In this document: positions 53,043 to 61,501 of the stretch, piece by piece
Layout of the letters: each line of letters begins with the position of its first letter
Position numbering within the stretch: position 1 is the stretch's first letter
Assembly (NCBI GenBank): GCA_963751835.1
Contig: CAVVWD010000003.1
Span: 41,622 to 105,621 of the forward strand
Origin: JACVRW01 sp963751835
GTDB lineage: Bacteria; Actinomycetota; Thermoleophilia; Solirubrobacterales; Thermoleophilaceae
Direction: 5' to 3'
DNA: 64,000 nt
The notes under the pieces: generated by a model
Databases searched by the model: none
What the model saw: only the letters and a program-made list of their open reading frames with translations
What the model was told of the DNA's origin: nothing
Translations under genes and position numbers: made by a program

Positions 53043-54278
53043 TTACACCGCACCGACCGGCGCTCCGGCCACCACGTTCTCGAAATCTTCGACGGACGCG
53101 TCGATCTCGTGCGTCTCGAAGGTCCCGCGCACCGCGTCGAGCGTCTTCAGGCCGTCGCCGGTGATCACCGCCACCACCCGCTCGTCGGGCCCGATGTCGC
53201 CGCGCTCGGCGAGCTTCCGGAGCGTCGCGGTGGTGACTCCGCCGGCGGTCTCCGTGAAGATGCCCGTCGTCTGGGCGAGCAGCCTGATGCCCTCGCGCAC
53301 CTCGTCGTCGGTCACGGAGTCGATCGAGCCACCCGAGCGCCGCGCCAGGTCGAGCGCGTAGGGCCCGTCGGCCGGGTTCCCGATCGCGAGTGACTTGGCG
53401 ATCGTGTCCGGCTTGACCGGGCGGCAGAAGTCCTGCCCCGCCTCGAACGCCTGCGCGACGGGCGAGCAGCCCTCCGCCTGGGCGCCGTTGAACACCGGCA
53501 GCTCGCCCGTCACGAGCCCCACCTCGCGCCACTCCTCGAATCCGCGCGCGATCTTCGTGAACAGCGAGCCCGACGCGATCGGCGCGACCACGCGGTCGGG
53601 CAGCTCGAAGCCGAGCTGCTCCGCGATCTCGAACGCGATCGTCTTCGAGCCCTCCGCGTAGTAGGGCCGCACGTTCACGTTCACGAACGCCCAGTCGCGG
53701 TCGGCGGAGAGCTCGGTGCAGAGCCGGTTGACGTCGTCGTAGGTGCCGCGCACGGCCACGAGGTGCGTGCCGTAGACCCCGGTGGCGAGCACCTTCTGCT
53801 CCTCGAGGTCGGCCGGGATGAAGACGTACGAGTCGAGCCCGGCGGCCGCTGAGTGCGCGGCCACGGCGTTGGCGAGGTTGCCCGTGGACGGGCAGGCCAC
53901 CACCTCGTAGCCGAGCTCCTGCGCCTTGGCCACGGCCACCGCGACGACGCGGTCCTTGAACGAGTGCGTCGGGTTGGCGGTGTCGTTCTTGACCCACACC
54001 TCCCCCAGCCCGAGCGCCTCGGCCAGCCGCGGCGCCCTCTGCAGCGGAGTCAGCCCCACGGGAAGCCCGGGCGTAGGCCGGACCTCGAACGGCAGGAAGT
54101 CCGCGTAGCGCCAGATCGTCTGCGGGCCGGCCTGGATCCGCCGCTTGACCGACGCGGCGTCGAGCCCGGTCAGGTCGTATGCGACCTCGAGCGGGCCGAA
54201 GCAGCGCTCGCACACGTAGCGGGCCTCGAGCGGATAGGTCTCACGACATTCCTTGCACTGGAGCGCCTGGACGGGCAT
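53043..54278 (-). CDS. thrC: threonine synthase
   Basis: A 411-residue PLP enzyme converting O-phosphohomoserine to threonine. An N-terminal zinc ribbon (C8, C11, C23, C26: LQCKECRETYP, RYVCERCFGPL) precedes the catalytic fold. The PLP Lys is in NPTHSFKDRVVAVA, ACPSTGNLANAVAAHSAAAG binds the cofactor phosphate, and GIFTETAGGVTTATL follows. ATG 54278 has a strong AAAGGAAA site. The SAM-I riboswitch upstream links it to methionine/SAM status, sensible because O-phosphohomoserine or homoserine is the branch point. Confidence 0.94.
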   Translation of the reverse strand: MPVQALQCKECRETYPLEARYVCERCFGPLEVAYDLTGLDAASVKRRIQAGPQTIWRYADFLPFEVRPTPGLPVGLTPLQRAPRLAEALGLGEVWVKNDTANPTHSFKDRVVAVAVAKAQELGYEVVACPSTGNLANAVAAHSAAAGLDSYVFIPADLEEQKVLATGVYGTHLVAVRGTYDDVNRLCTELSADRDWAFVNVNVRPYYAEGSKTIAFEIAEQLGFELPDRVVAPIASGSLFTKIARGFEEWREVGLVTGELPVFNGAQAEGCSPVAQAFEAGQDFCRPVKPDTIAKSLAIGNPADGPYALDLARRSGGSIDSVTDDEVREGIRLLAQTTGIFTETAGGVTTATLRKLAERGDIGPDERVVAVITGDGLKTLDAVRGTFETHEIDASVEDFENVVAGAPVGAV

Positions 54279-54302
54279 TGGGATTTCCTTTCCCTGTGAA
54301 AG

Positions 54303-54472
54303 AGCCTCCGCCGCTGCTGTGACGACGGAGGCTTCTTCGAGCGCTCCTGTCACATCTGCCGGACACGCTGGTCCGATGGACTTGGCACCTTTCCTCCGGC
54401 TGTCGGGTCGACTGCCGGCGGCGGTTGCCGGGGCTTCACAGGGCCATATCCCTCCACCCCTCTCGATGCAAC
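54303..54472 (-). promoter_or_regulatory. SAM-I (S-box) riboswitch
   Basis: The minus strand contains the S-box core in order: GAGAGGGGTGGAGGGA (54464-54449), GAAGCCCCGGCAACC (54437-54423) and GGTGCCAAGTCC (54389-54378). P1 forms between GTTGCATC (54472-54465) and GATGTGAC (54356-54349). Downstream, an 8-bp hairpin AGCCTCCG/CGGAGGCT (54303-54333) precedes the thrC ribosome-binding site. Its loop has GTCACA, which can pair with TGTGAC of the P1 3' strand, so SAM binding would free the hairpin and turn expression down. Confidence 0.92.
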
Positions 54473-54554
54473 GGCTATGTCTGGCCGCGGAGGATACCAG
54501 CGCCTGGAAGTAGAATGGACAGGGTGAACGTGCTGGACGACCCGCTCAGACCCT

Positions 54555-55550
54555 ATGCCGAGCCTCCCGAAGCCACGTCTCAGGCGTTCCGCTCGCGCGC
54601 GGGGCGATTCAGCCCATCCCGCACCGCCCACTGAGCCCAACGTCGAGGTCGTCGAGTGGGACGGCCTTCGCTGGCTTAACGTCGAGCGGCCGCGGCCAAT
54701 CGACCGCGCCTGGCTCGAGGAGCACTTCGACTTCCATCCCCTCGACTACGAGGACGTCCTCTCGCGCAACCAGCGCCCGAAGATCGACGAGTACGACGAC
54801 TACCTGTTCATCGTTCTGTACTTCCCGGTCTTCGACAAGACCGTCGGCCGGCTGAACGCAGCCGAGCTCGACATCTTCGTCGGGCCCGACTACCTGATCA
54901 CGCTGCCGAACACGCCGATCCCGCCCGTGGAGTACCTGTTCGAGCGCTGCCGCTCCTCGGAGGAGGTGCGTGAGCAGCTCTTCTCGAAGGGGTCCGGCTA
55001 CCTGCTCTACAAGATCGTCGACGACTCGTTCGACTACTGCTTCCCGATGCTCCGCAAGATCGGCAACAAGCTGGAGCGGCTCGAGGAGGACATCTTCGAG
55101 GGCCGCTCCGAGGAAGTCGTGCGCGACATCTCCAACGTGAAGCAGGAGATCATCAACTTTCGCAAGGTCATCCGCCCGGAGCGCCCGGTGCTGCGCGACC
55201 TCGAGCGCACCAAGCAGCGCTACCTCGCAGAGGACCTCGAGGTCTACTTCGACGACATCGTCGACGCCTCGGAGCGCATCTGGGACATGCTCGAGAACTA
55301 CAAGGAGGTCATCGAGGCGCTCGAGGACACGAACGAATCGGTGCTGTCCCACCGCGTGAACGAGGTGCTGCGCGTGCTGACCGCGTTCAGCGTCGTCGTG
55401 CTTCCGCTCACGCTGTTCGCGAGCATCTGGGGGATGAACGTCGACTTCCCGTTCGACACCGGGACGGCCGCGTTCTGGGGCATCGTCGCCGCGATGGTGG
55501 CGATGCTGGTCGGGATGGTGGGCTACTTCCGCGTCCGCGGCTGGCTGTAG
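54555..55550 (+). CDS. corA: CorA-family magnesium/cobalt transporter
   Basis: A 331-residue pentameric ion channel subunit. A large N-terminal cytoplasmic domain with a long stalk helix leads to two C-terminal transmembrane helices. The first ends in the selectivity motif GMN (FASIWGMNVDFPF); the second is FWGIVAAMVAMLVGMVGYF. The C-terminal VRGWL is typical. I used ATG 54555; the first 30 residues are basic and poorly conserved, so ribosomes may start later. It is divergent from the riboswitch/thrC transcript. Confidence 0.95.
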   Translation: MPSLPKPRLRRSARARGDSAHPAPPTEPNVEVVEWDGLRWLNVERPRPIDRAWLEEHFDFHPLDYEDVLSRNQRPKIDEYDDYLFIVLYFPVFDKTVGRLNAAELDIFVGPDYLITLPNTPIPPVEYLFERCRSSEEVREQLFSKGSGYLLYKIVDDSFDYCFPMLRKIGNKLERLEEDIFEGRSEEVVRDISNVKQEIINFRKVIRPERPVLRDLERTKQRYLAEDLEVYFDDIVDASERIWDMLENYKEVIEALEDTNESVLSHRVNEVLRVLTAFSVVVLPLTLFASIWGMNVDFPFDTGTAAFWGIVAAMVAMLVGMVGYFRVRGWL

Positions 55551-55553
55551 CCG

Positions 55554-57224
55554 TCAGCTCAGCGGCCGCTCGCCCCGGCGGCGCACGCCCAGCCACACGT
55601 AGCCGTAGCCCTCCAGCTCGACGTCGAGCGTTCCGTCCCGGTTCGGCCGGTGCTCGCGCTCCTCGAGCAAATCGTCGATCGCGACCTTCTCCCCCTTCTC
55701 CACGCCAAGATCCAGGGTGGCGCGGGCCTTGCTCGGCGACAGGTTGTGCACTGCCGCGACCGTGGAGCCCTGCCACTCGCAGCGGTGGGCGAACAGCTGT
55801 GGGGCGCCCGTCTCGATGAGCGTGCTCGAGCCCCAGCCGAACTCGGGCGTCTCCTTGCGCCGGCGGATCAGCCGCTCGAGGAAGTTGAGCAGCGAGTCGG
55901 GCTCGCGCCGCTGGGCGGCCACGTTCACGTGCTTGGGCCCGAAGCGGCCCGTCTTGACCGGGCGCACGAGGTCCTTCGGCGCCGCGTTCGAGAAGCCGCC
56001 GTTTCGCTCGTCCGACCATTGCATCGGCACGCGCACGCTCATGCGGTCCGGGAGCGCCAGGTTCTCCCCCATGCCGATCTCGTCGCCCATGAAGATCACC
56101 GGCGTGCCGGGGAGCGAGAGCATGAGGCTCCACGCCATCCGCAGGCGCGGACCGTCGCCGCCCAGCATCGCCGCGGTCCGGCGGCGCAGCCCGTGGCCGT
56201 AGAGCTGCATGTCCTTCCTCGGCCCGAACGCCGCGAAGACCTCCTTGCGCTGCGGCTCGGTGAGCTTGTCGAGGCTCAGCTCGTCGTGGTTGCGGAGGAA
56301 GTTCGCCCAGGTGTTGTCCGGCGGCGCCGCCGGCAGGCTGCGGATCGCGGCCTCGAGCGGCTCGGCATCCTCGCGCGCGAGCGCGAGCCACAGGTGCTGG
56401 TTCAGAAGGAACGCGAACTGGACGTTGAGCTGGTCCCCGTCCTCGTCGCCGAAGAAGCGCGCGAGTGCCTTGAGGTCGGTGTTCACCTCGCCCAGCAGCA
56501 TCGTTTCGCCGCGGCGCCGGGTGGCGAAGGCGCGCAGGCTGCGGAGGAAGCCGTGCTGGTCCTCGCCCACCGCTTCCGCGATGCCGTCCGTCTCGAGCAG
56601 GAACGGCACGGCGTCCATCCGGAAGCCTGCCACGCCGAGCTGCAGCCAGAAGCCGACGATCCTGACTATCTCGTCGCGCACCGCCGGGCTGGCGACGTTC
56701 AGGTCGGGCTGGAAGCGGTAGAAGCGGTGCAGGTAGTACTGCCCCGAGCCGTCCTCCCGCTCCCAGTTGCTCGTCTCCTTGTCGGGGAACGAGATGCCCT
56801 TGGGCTCGTCGGAAGGCTCGTCGCGCCAGACGTAGTAGGAGCGGAAGCGCGAGTCGCGGTCGGCGCGCGCGGCCTTGAACCAGGGGTGCTCGTCCGAGGT
56901 GTGGTTGACCACGAGGTCGACGATCACCTTGATCCCGCGGTCGTTTGCGGTTCGGACGAGCTCGACGAACTCGCCCGGGTCCCCGAGCCGGGGATCGACC
57001 CCGTAGAAGTCGCTCACGTCATAGCCGTCATCGCGGTTCGGCGAGGGGTAGAACGGCATCAGCCACAGGCAGGTCACGCCGAGCCCGGCCAGGTAGTCGA
57101 TCTGGCGGATCAGGCCCTGGAAGTCGCCGACGCCGTCGCCGTCGGAGTCGAGGAAGGTCTCGACGTCGAGGCAGTAGACGATCGCGTTCTTCCACCACAG
57201 GTCGCTGGTGTGCTCGAGGCGCAC
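55554..57224 (-). CDS. GH13 alpha-amylase family enzyme, trehalose-synthase-like
   Basis: A 556-residue cytosolic TIM-barrel enzyme. GH13 regions: IVDLVVNHTSDEHPWF, GFRMDAVPFLLE (nucleophile Asp), MLLGEVNTDL (acid/base Glu) and FLRNHDELSLDKL (stabiliser Asp). The N-terminus WWKNAIVYCLDVETFLDSDG resembles maltose glucosyltransferase (TreS, GH13_16), though that family is usually about 600 aa. The likely substrate is maltose/trehalose or a short glucan. The LLM oxidoreductase gene ends two bases upstream, so they form an operon. Confidence 0.88.
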   Translation of the reverse strand: MRLEHTSDLWWKNAIVYCLDVETFLDSDGDGVGDFQGLIRQIDYLAGLGVTCLWLMPFYPSPNRDDGYDVSDFYGVDPRLGDPGEFVELVRTANDRGIKVIVDLVVNHTSDEHPWFKAARADRDSRFRSYYVWRDEPSDEPKGISFPDKETSNWEREDGSGQYYLHRFYRFQPDLNVASPAVRDEIVRIVGFWLQLGVAGFRMDAVPFLLETDGIAEAVGEDQHGFLRSLRAFATRRRGETMLLGEVNTDLKALARFFGDEDGDQLNVQFAFLLNQHLWLALAREDAEPLEAAIRSLPAAPPDNTWANFLRNHDELSLDKLTEPQRKEVFAAFGPRKDMQLYGHGLRRRTAAMLGGDGPRLRMAWSLMLSLPGTPVIFMGDEIGMGENLALPDRMSVRVPMQWSDERNGGFSNAAPKDLVRPVKTGRFGPKHVNVAAQRREPDSLLNFLERLIRRRKETPEFGWGSSTLIETGAPQLFAHRCEWQGSTVAAVHNLSPSKARATLDLGVEKGEKVAIDDLLEEREHRPNRDGTLDVELEGYGYVWLGVRRRGERPLS

Positions 57225-57226
57225 GC

Positions 57227-58195
57227 TCAGCCCGCTTCCTGGAACTGCGGCAGCACGTGCTCGCCGAAGCTGTCGATGAAGGCTCGCTGCTCACGGCCCA
57301 CGTGGTGGAGATAGACCTCGTCGAAGCCGAGTGCCGCGAGTTCGCGGATGAGCTCCACGTGCCTCGCGGGCTCCGAGGAGACGAGCACGGTGCCGCGCAC
57401 GTCCTCGGGGCGCACATGAAGGGAGGCGGTGTCGAACTGCTCGACGGTCTCGAGGTCCCAGCAGAGGGGCGGCGGAAAGACGTTGGTGCGCCACTGGTCG
57501 TGAGCGATCTCGAGCGCCGTGGCCTCGTCATCGGCGATCGACAGATGCACCTGCACGGCGAGTCGCTTGCCGTCACCCCCGTTCTCCCTGAAGGCGGCGA
57601 TCATGCGCTCGAGCTTCTCGCGTGGCTGATTCACGGTCACAAGCCCGTCCGCCCACTCGCCCACCCAGGCGGCGGTCTCGACGCTGATCGCGGGGCCGAT
57701 CAGCGGCGGCGGCTCGGGCGGGAGCGTCCACAGCCGCGCCCGGTCGACGACGACCCGCCCGTGGTGATCCACGACCTCGCCGGCGAGCAGCGCGCGAATC
57801 ACCTCGACGCACTCCTGCAGGCGCGCCTCGCGCTCCGCCTTCGAGGGCCAGCGCCCGCCGGTGATGTGCTCGTTCGATGCCTCGCCGGTGCCGAGGGCGA
57901 CCCACAGGCGGCCCGGGTACATCTGGCTGAGCGAGGCCGCGGCCTGCGCGACGATCGCCGGGTGGTAGCGCTGCCCGGGCGCGTTGACGACGCCGAAAGG
58001 CAGGCTCGTGGCCTCGAGCGCCGCGCCGAGGAAGGACCACGCGAAACCCGACTCGCCCTGGCGCTCGCTCCAGGGCGAGAAGTGGTCCGACGACATCGCG
58101 GCGGCGAAGCCCGCCTGCTCGGCGTGGCGCACCGCCGCGAGCAGCTCGCGGGGCGGGATCTGCTCATGCGAGCAGTGGAAGCCGATGCGTGGCAT
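57227..58195 (-). CDS. LLM-class flavin/F420-dependent oxidoreductase (TIGR03885-like)
   Basis: A 322-residue luciferase-like barrel enzyme: IGFHCSHEQIPPRELLAAVR, MSSDHFSPWSERQGESGFAW, LWVALGTGEASNEHITGGRW, and ADGLVTVNQPREKLERMI. The motifs match the non-F420 or F420 glucose-6-phosphate dehydrogenase-like group that neighbours trehalose/maltose GH13 genes in actinobacteria. A sugar-related redox role is inferred from context only. The start ATG is 44 bases from the ECF sigma stop. Confidence 0.9.
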   Translation of the reverse strand: MPRIGFHCSHEQIPPRELLAAVRHAEQAGFAAAMSSDHFSPWSERQGESGFAWSFLGAALEATSLPFGVVNAPGQRYHPAIVAQAAASLSQMYPGRLWVALGTGEASNEHITGGRWPSKAEREARLQECVEVIRALLAGEVVDHHGRVVVDRARLWTLPPEPPPLIGPAISVETAAWVGEWADGLVTVNQPREKLERMIAAFRENGGDGKRLAVQVHLSIADDEATALEIAHDQWRTNVFPPPLCWDLETVEQFDTASLHVRPEDVRGTVLVSSEPARHVELIRELAALGFDEVYLHHVGREQRAFIDSFGEHVLPQFQEAG

Positions 58196-58239
58196 GCGGC
58201 GGCCTCATACCCGCCTTCGCGCGCGCTATTCCACGGTGT

Positions 58240-58782
58240 TTAGTGCCAGTCGTCGCCGAGCACGTCCGCGAGCCTGTCCCGCGCGCGGTGGAGCCGGCTC
58301 ATCACGGAGCCGATCGGAATGCCTAGCGACTGGGCGGCCTGGCCGTAGCTCATGCCCGCCATGTCGACAGCGGCCACGACCTCGCGATGGTGCTCGGGCA
58401 GCCCCGAGACCGCGCCATAGACCTCGCCCGCCAGCGCGGCAAGCACCGGGTCGCCGGTGCTGCGATGGTCGGGTGTGTCGTCGACGACCTCGTCGGTCGC
58501 GTGCCGTGGGCGCTCGCGCGTCTGCTCCGCGCGGCGGTGGTCCATCGTCACGTTCCGAAGCGTGCGCGCGAGGTAGGCGAAGCTGTCCGAGGTGCGTAGG
58601 CGCCGCGGCCGCGCGAGCACGCGGAGGTAGGTCTCCTGGACCAGGTCCTCCGCCACGTGCGGAGAACCGCACAGCGACCAGGCAAGCCGGTAGAGACGCG
58701 TCAGGTGGGCGGCGGCCTCATCCGGCTTCAAGACCTGCTGACAGTCGGGCCTGCGTCGAGCCGCCAGAACGGCGGCACTCAT
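58240..58782 (-). CDS. ECF-type RNA polymerase sigma factor
   Basis: A 180-residue sigma factor with region 2 (LTRLYRLAWSLCGSPHVAEDL, VQETYLRVL, FAYLARTLRNVTMDH) and region 4 (VSGLPEHHREVVAAVDMAGM, SYGQAAQSLGIPIGSVMSRLHR in part). No anti-sigma gene is adjacent. A CGGGCGGC/GCCGCCCG hairpin lies 16 bases before the ATG (58798-58820), which could act on its leader. It is divergent from the LysR regulator. Confidence 0.92.
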   Translation of the reverse strand: MSAAVLAARRRPDCQQVLKPDEAAAHLTRLYRLAWSLCGSPHVAEDLVQETYLRVLARPRRLRTSDSFAYLARTLRNVTMDHRRAEQTRERPRHATDEVVDDTPDHRSTGDPVLAALAGEVYGAVSGLPEHHREVVAAVDMAGMSYGQAAQSLGIPIGSVMSRLHRARDRLADVLGDDWH

Positions 58783-58951
58783 TGAACTGCGGGCTTTCGG
58801 GCGGCTGGGCCGGCCGCCCGGGCGAATCCAAACCGGTGCATCGTCTGCTTCCTTGCGTTGGAGTCCAAGCTACTGCTTGCTGATGCAAAGGTTCCTCTTT
58901 GGTCGTGTAAATCTCAAGCGAAGTCGTTGATGCCGCTGATAACTTGGGTCG

Positions 58952-59899
58952 ATGCTCGATGTTGCGCGTTTGCGGGTCTTTCGAGAGGTGGCGGCACGAG
59001 GCTCCTTCACCGCGGCCGCGAACGCGCTCCATTACAGCCAGCCCGCCGTGTCGCATCACGTGGCGCGGCTCGAGGAGGAGCTCGGCGTCCAGCTGCTCCT
59101 GCGCCAGTCGCGGGGGCTCGCGGTCACCCCCGCCGGTGAGGAGGTCCTCCGCCACGCCGACGCGGTGCTCGAGCGGCTCGACCAGGCCGAGCGCGAGCTC
59201 ACAGAGCTGGCTGCCGCAGCGCGCGCGACCGTGAGGCTGGCCGCGTTCCCGAGCGCGTGCACGACGCTCGTCCCCGAGGCCGTGGCCGCGCTCACCAGGC
59301 GGTATCCGGAGATCACGCTCGAGGTGACCCAGGCCGACCCGAGCGAAGCGCTCCCCGCGCTGATCGACGGCCGGCACGACCTCGCGCTCACGTACGACTA
59401 TCCGCTGCTCGAGCAGGACCTCGAGCCGGATCTCGAGTACGAGCTCCTCTTTGAGGACCACCTTCTGCTGGCGCTTCCGACCGGCCACGCGCTGGCGAAC
59501 GGGGCGGCGGTCGACCTCGGCGACCTCGCGGACGCCGGCTGGGTGACCCCGAACCCGTGCCTGTGCCGGGACGCGATCGAGGCAGCGTGCGACATGCGCG
59601 GCTTCGAGCCGCAGGTCGTGTCGCAGACGAACGACTACCTCGCCATGCAGGGGCTCGTGGCCGCGGGCGTGGGCGTGGCGCTGATCCCTCGGCTGGCGGT
59701 CTCGGCAGGCGTCCGCGAGGACGTCGTATTGCGGCCGATCGAGGAGCCCGCCCTGATCCGCACGACTTCGATCGTGAGGCGGTCCAACGGCCACAGCCCG
59801 CTGGCGGCCGAGCCGCTCCGCGAAGTGCTGCGCGAGCTCGTTCCCACCCTCGGGACGAGCGGGCTGCCGCTGCGCCGGGCGCAGCCGGTCGAGGGCTGA
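58952..59899 (+). CDS. LysR-family transcriptional regulator
   Basis: A 315-residue regulator. N-terminal HTH: RLRVFREVAARGSFTAAANA, LHYSQPAVSHHVARLEEELG; then a linker helix and a periplasmic-binding-like effector domain from about residue 90 (VRLAAFPSACTTLVPEAVAAL). No obvious target operon is divergent from it apart from the ECF sigma gene. Effector unknown. The ATG follows an AT-rich stretch (TTGATGCCGCTGATAAC) that could hold its own operator. Confidence 0.94.
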   Translation: MLDVARLRVFREVAARGSFTAAANALHYSQPAVSHHVARLEEELGVQLLLRQSRGLAVTPAGEEVLRHADAVLERLDQAERELTELAAAARATVRLAAFPSACTTLVPEAVAALTRRYPEITLEVTQADPSEALPALIDGRHDLALTYDYPLLEQDLEPDLEYELLFEDHLLLALPTGHALANGAAVDLGDLADAGWVTPNPCLCRDAIEAACDMRGFEPQVVSQTNDYLAMQGLVAAGVGVALIPRLAVSAGVREDVVLRPIEEPALIRTTSIVRRSNGHSPLAAEPLREVLRELVPTLGTSGLPLRRAQPVEG

Positions 59900-59946
59900 G
59901 GGGCGCGCGGCCGGGCGCGCGAGTCCGACTAGTCTCCCCGCCCTCG

Positions 59947-61314
59947 ATGGACGAATCGATCTTCAAGGCGTACGACGTGCGGGGCATCCATCCCGACCAG
60001 ATGGACGAGGAGCTCGCCTACCGCCTCGGGCGCGGCTTCTCGCGGGTCTTGTCGGATTTGCAAGACGTGCCAGTGGAGGAGCTGCGCGTGGCGCTCGGCC
60101 GCGACATGCGGCTGTCGGCGCCCGCGATGGCTGCCGCCTACGCGCGCGGCATTTCGGACGAGGGCGCGGACGTGCTCGACATCGGGATGGTGGGCACCGA
60201 GATGGTCTATTGGACGGTCGGCTCGCGGGAGCTCGACGGCGGACTGATGTGCACGGCGTCGCACAACCCACCGGCCTACACGGGGGCCAAGCTCGTCAAG
60301 CGCGGTGCGATCGCGCTGTCCGGCGACTCCGGCATCGGGGAGCTGCGCGAGATCGTGACTCGCGGCGAGCCGGGACCTGCCTCTGTGAGCCCCGGTGAGA
60401 TCGCGACCGAGGATGTAGCAGAGGAGTTTCGCGCGGCCGCCCTCGGCTACATCGACGCCGGCTCGATCAGACCTCTGAAAGTCGTCCTCGACGGCGGCAA
60501 CGGCATGGCCGGACCGATGGTCGGACCGCTGCTCGACACGTTTCCGATCGAGCAGGTGCCTACCTACTGGGAGCCGGACGGCGAGTTCCCCGACCACGAG
60601 CCGAACCCGCTGCTCGAGGAGAACCGCCGCTTCATCATCGACAAGGTCCGCGAGACAGGCGCGGATCTCGGTATTGCCTGGGACGGCGACGGCGACCGCT
60701 GCTTCTTCATCGACGACACCGGAGAGTTCGTGGCCGGCGACTTCTTGACCGCGCTGCTTGCGGAGTCAATCCTGCGCAAGGAGCCGGGCGCGACGATCCT
60801 CTACGACGTGCGGGCGTCGCGGGCGGTTCGCGACGTGGTCACGCGGATTGGCGGGGTCGCCGAGGTCAATCGCGTGGGTCACGCCTTCTTCAAGACGCGC
60901 ATGCGCGACACGGGCGCCGCGTTCGGCGGCGAGGTGTCGGGGCACTACTACTTCCGCGACTTCTACTGCGCCGACTCGGGGACGCTGCCGGCACTGCTGA
61001 TGCTGGAGCTGCTGTCGGTCGAAGGGTCCCGGTTGAGCGAGCTGCTGGCCCCTTTGCGGGCGTCCTATTTCATCTCGGGCGAGATCAACTCCGAGGTCTC
61101 CGACCAGGAGGGCAAGATGCGGGAGATCGCGTCGACGTACTCCGACGGGGAGATCGGGGAGCTCGACGGCATCTCGGTCGACTACGACGACTGGCACTTC
61201 AACGTCCGACCCTCGAACACGGAGCCGCTGCTGCGCCTCAACCTGGAGTCGGTGAGGTCGGAGGAGCACATGCGCGAGAAGCGGGACGAGGTGCTCGCGC
61301 TGATCCGTTCCTGA
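59947..61314 (+). CDS. manB: phosphomannomutase / phosphoglucomutase
   Basis: A 455-residue alpha-D-phosphohexomutase. The phosphoserine loop is in MCTASHNPPAYTGAKLV, the metal loop is AWDGDGDRCFFID, the sugar-binding loop is FGGEVSGHYYF, and the phosphate-binding domain 4 loop is VRPSNTEPLLRL. It supplies mannose-1-phosphate or glucose-1-phosphate for GDP-mannose, glycogen or surface polysaccharide. ATG 59947; the longer frame is a shadow of the LysR gene. Its last 88 bases reappear at 63087-63174. Confidence 0.96.
   Translation: MDESIFKAYDVRGIHPDQMDEELAYRLGRGFSRVLSDLQDVPVEELRVALGRDMRLSAPAMAAAYARGISDEGADVLDIGMVGTEMVYWTVGSRELDGGLMCTASHNPPAYTGAKLVKRGAIALSGDSGIGELREIVTRGEPGPASVSPGEIATEDVAEEFRAAALGYIDAGSIRPLKVVLDGGNGMAGPMVGPLLDTFPIEQVPTYWEPDGEFPDHEPNPLLEENRRFIIDKVRETGADLGIAWDGDGDRCFFIDDTGEFVAGDFLTALLAESILRKEPGATILYDVRASRAVRDVVTRIGGVAEVNRVGHAFFKTRMRDTGAAFGGEVSGHYYFRDFYCADSGTLPALLMLELLSVEGSRLSELLAPLRASYFISGEINSEVSDQEGKMREIASTYSDGEIGELDGISVDYDDWHFNVRPSNTEPLLRLNLESVRSEEHMREKRDEVLALIRS
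61224..61311 (+). repeat. direct repeat copy 1 (manB 3' end)
   Basis: The last 88 coding bases of manB, from GCCGCTGCTGCG to ATCCGTTCC. A copy with about 92% identity in the same orientation lies at 63087-63174. Confidence 0.9.
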
Positions 61315-61501
61315 GAGCCAGGTCGCTGAGGGCTGAAGCAGCCTACGCAGCTCTGCGCTCCGCGCAGCAACCCGGACGCAAAGAGCGCTTTGCCTCCCGC
61401 GATCATGCTCACTGCCTCCATGTCCCCGCTTGGCAGACCTGCCTGCTCAGCCAGCACGATTCCTCTCCTGCGAGCCCACCTGCACCTCCTACGTTGGGTG
61501 A

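Noticed and set aside
54425..54634. A short plus-strand frame starting in the riboswitch region as an upstream peptide of corA
   Set aside because: It covers the antisense of the riboswitch, lacks family support and ends inside corA in another frame.
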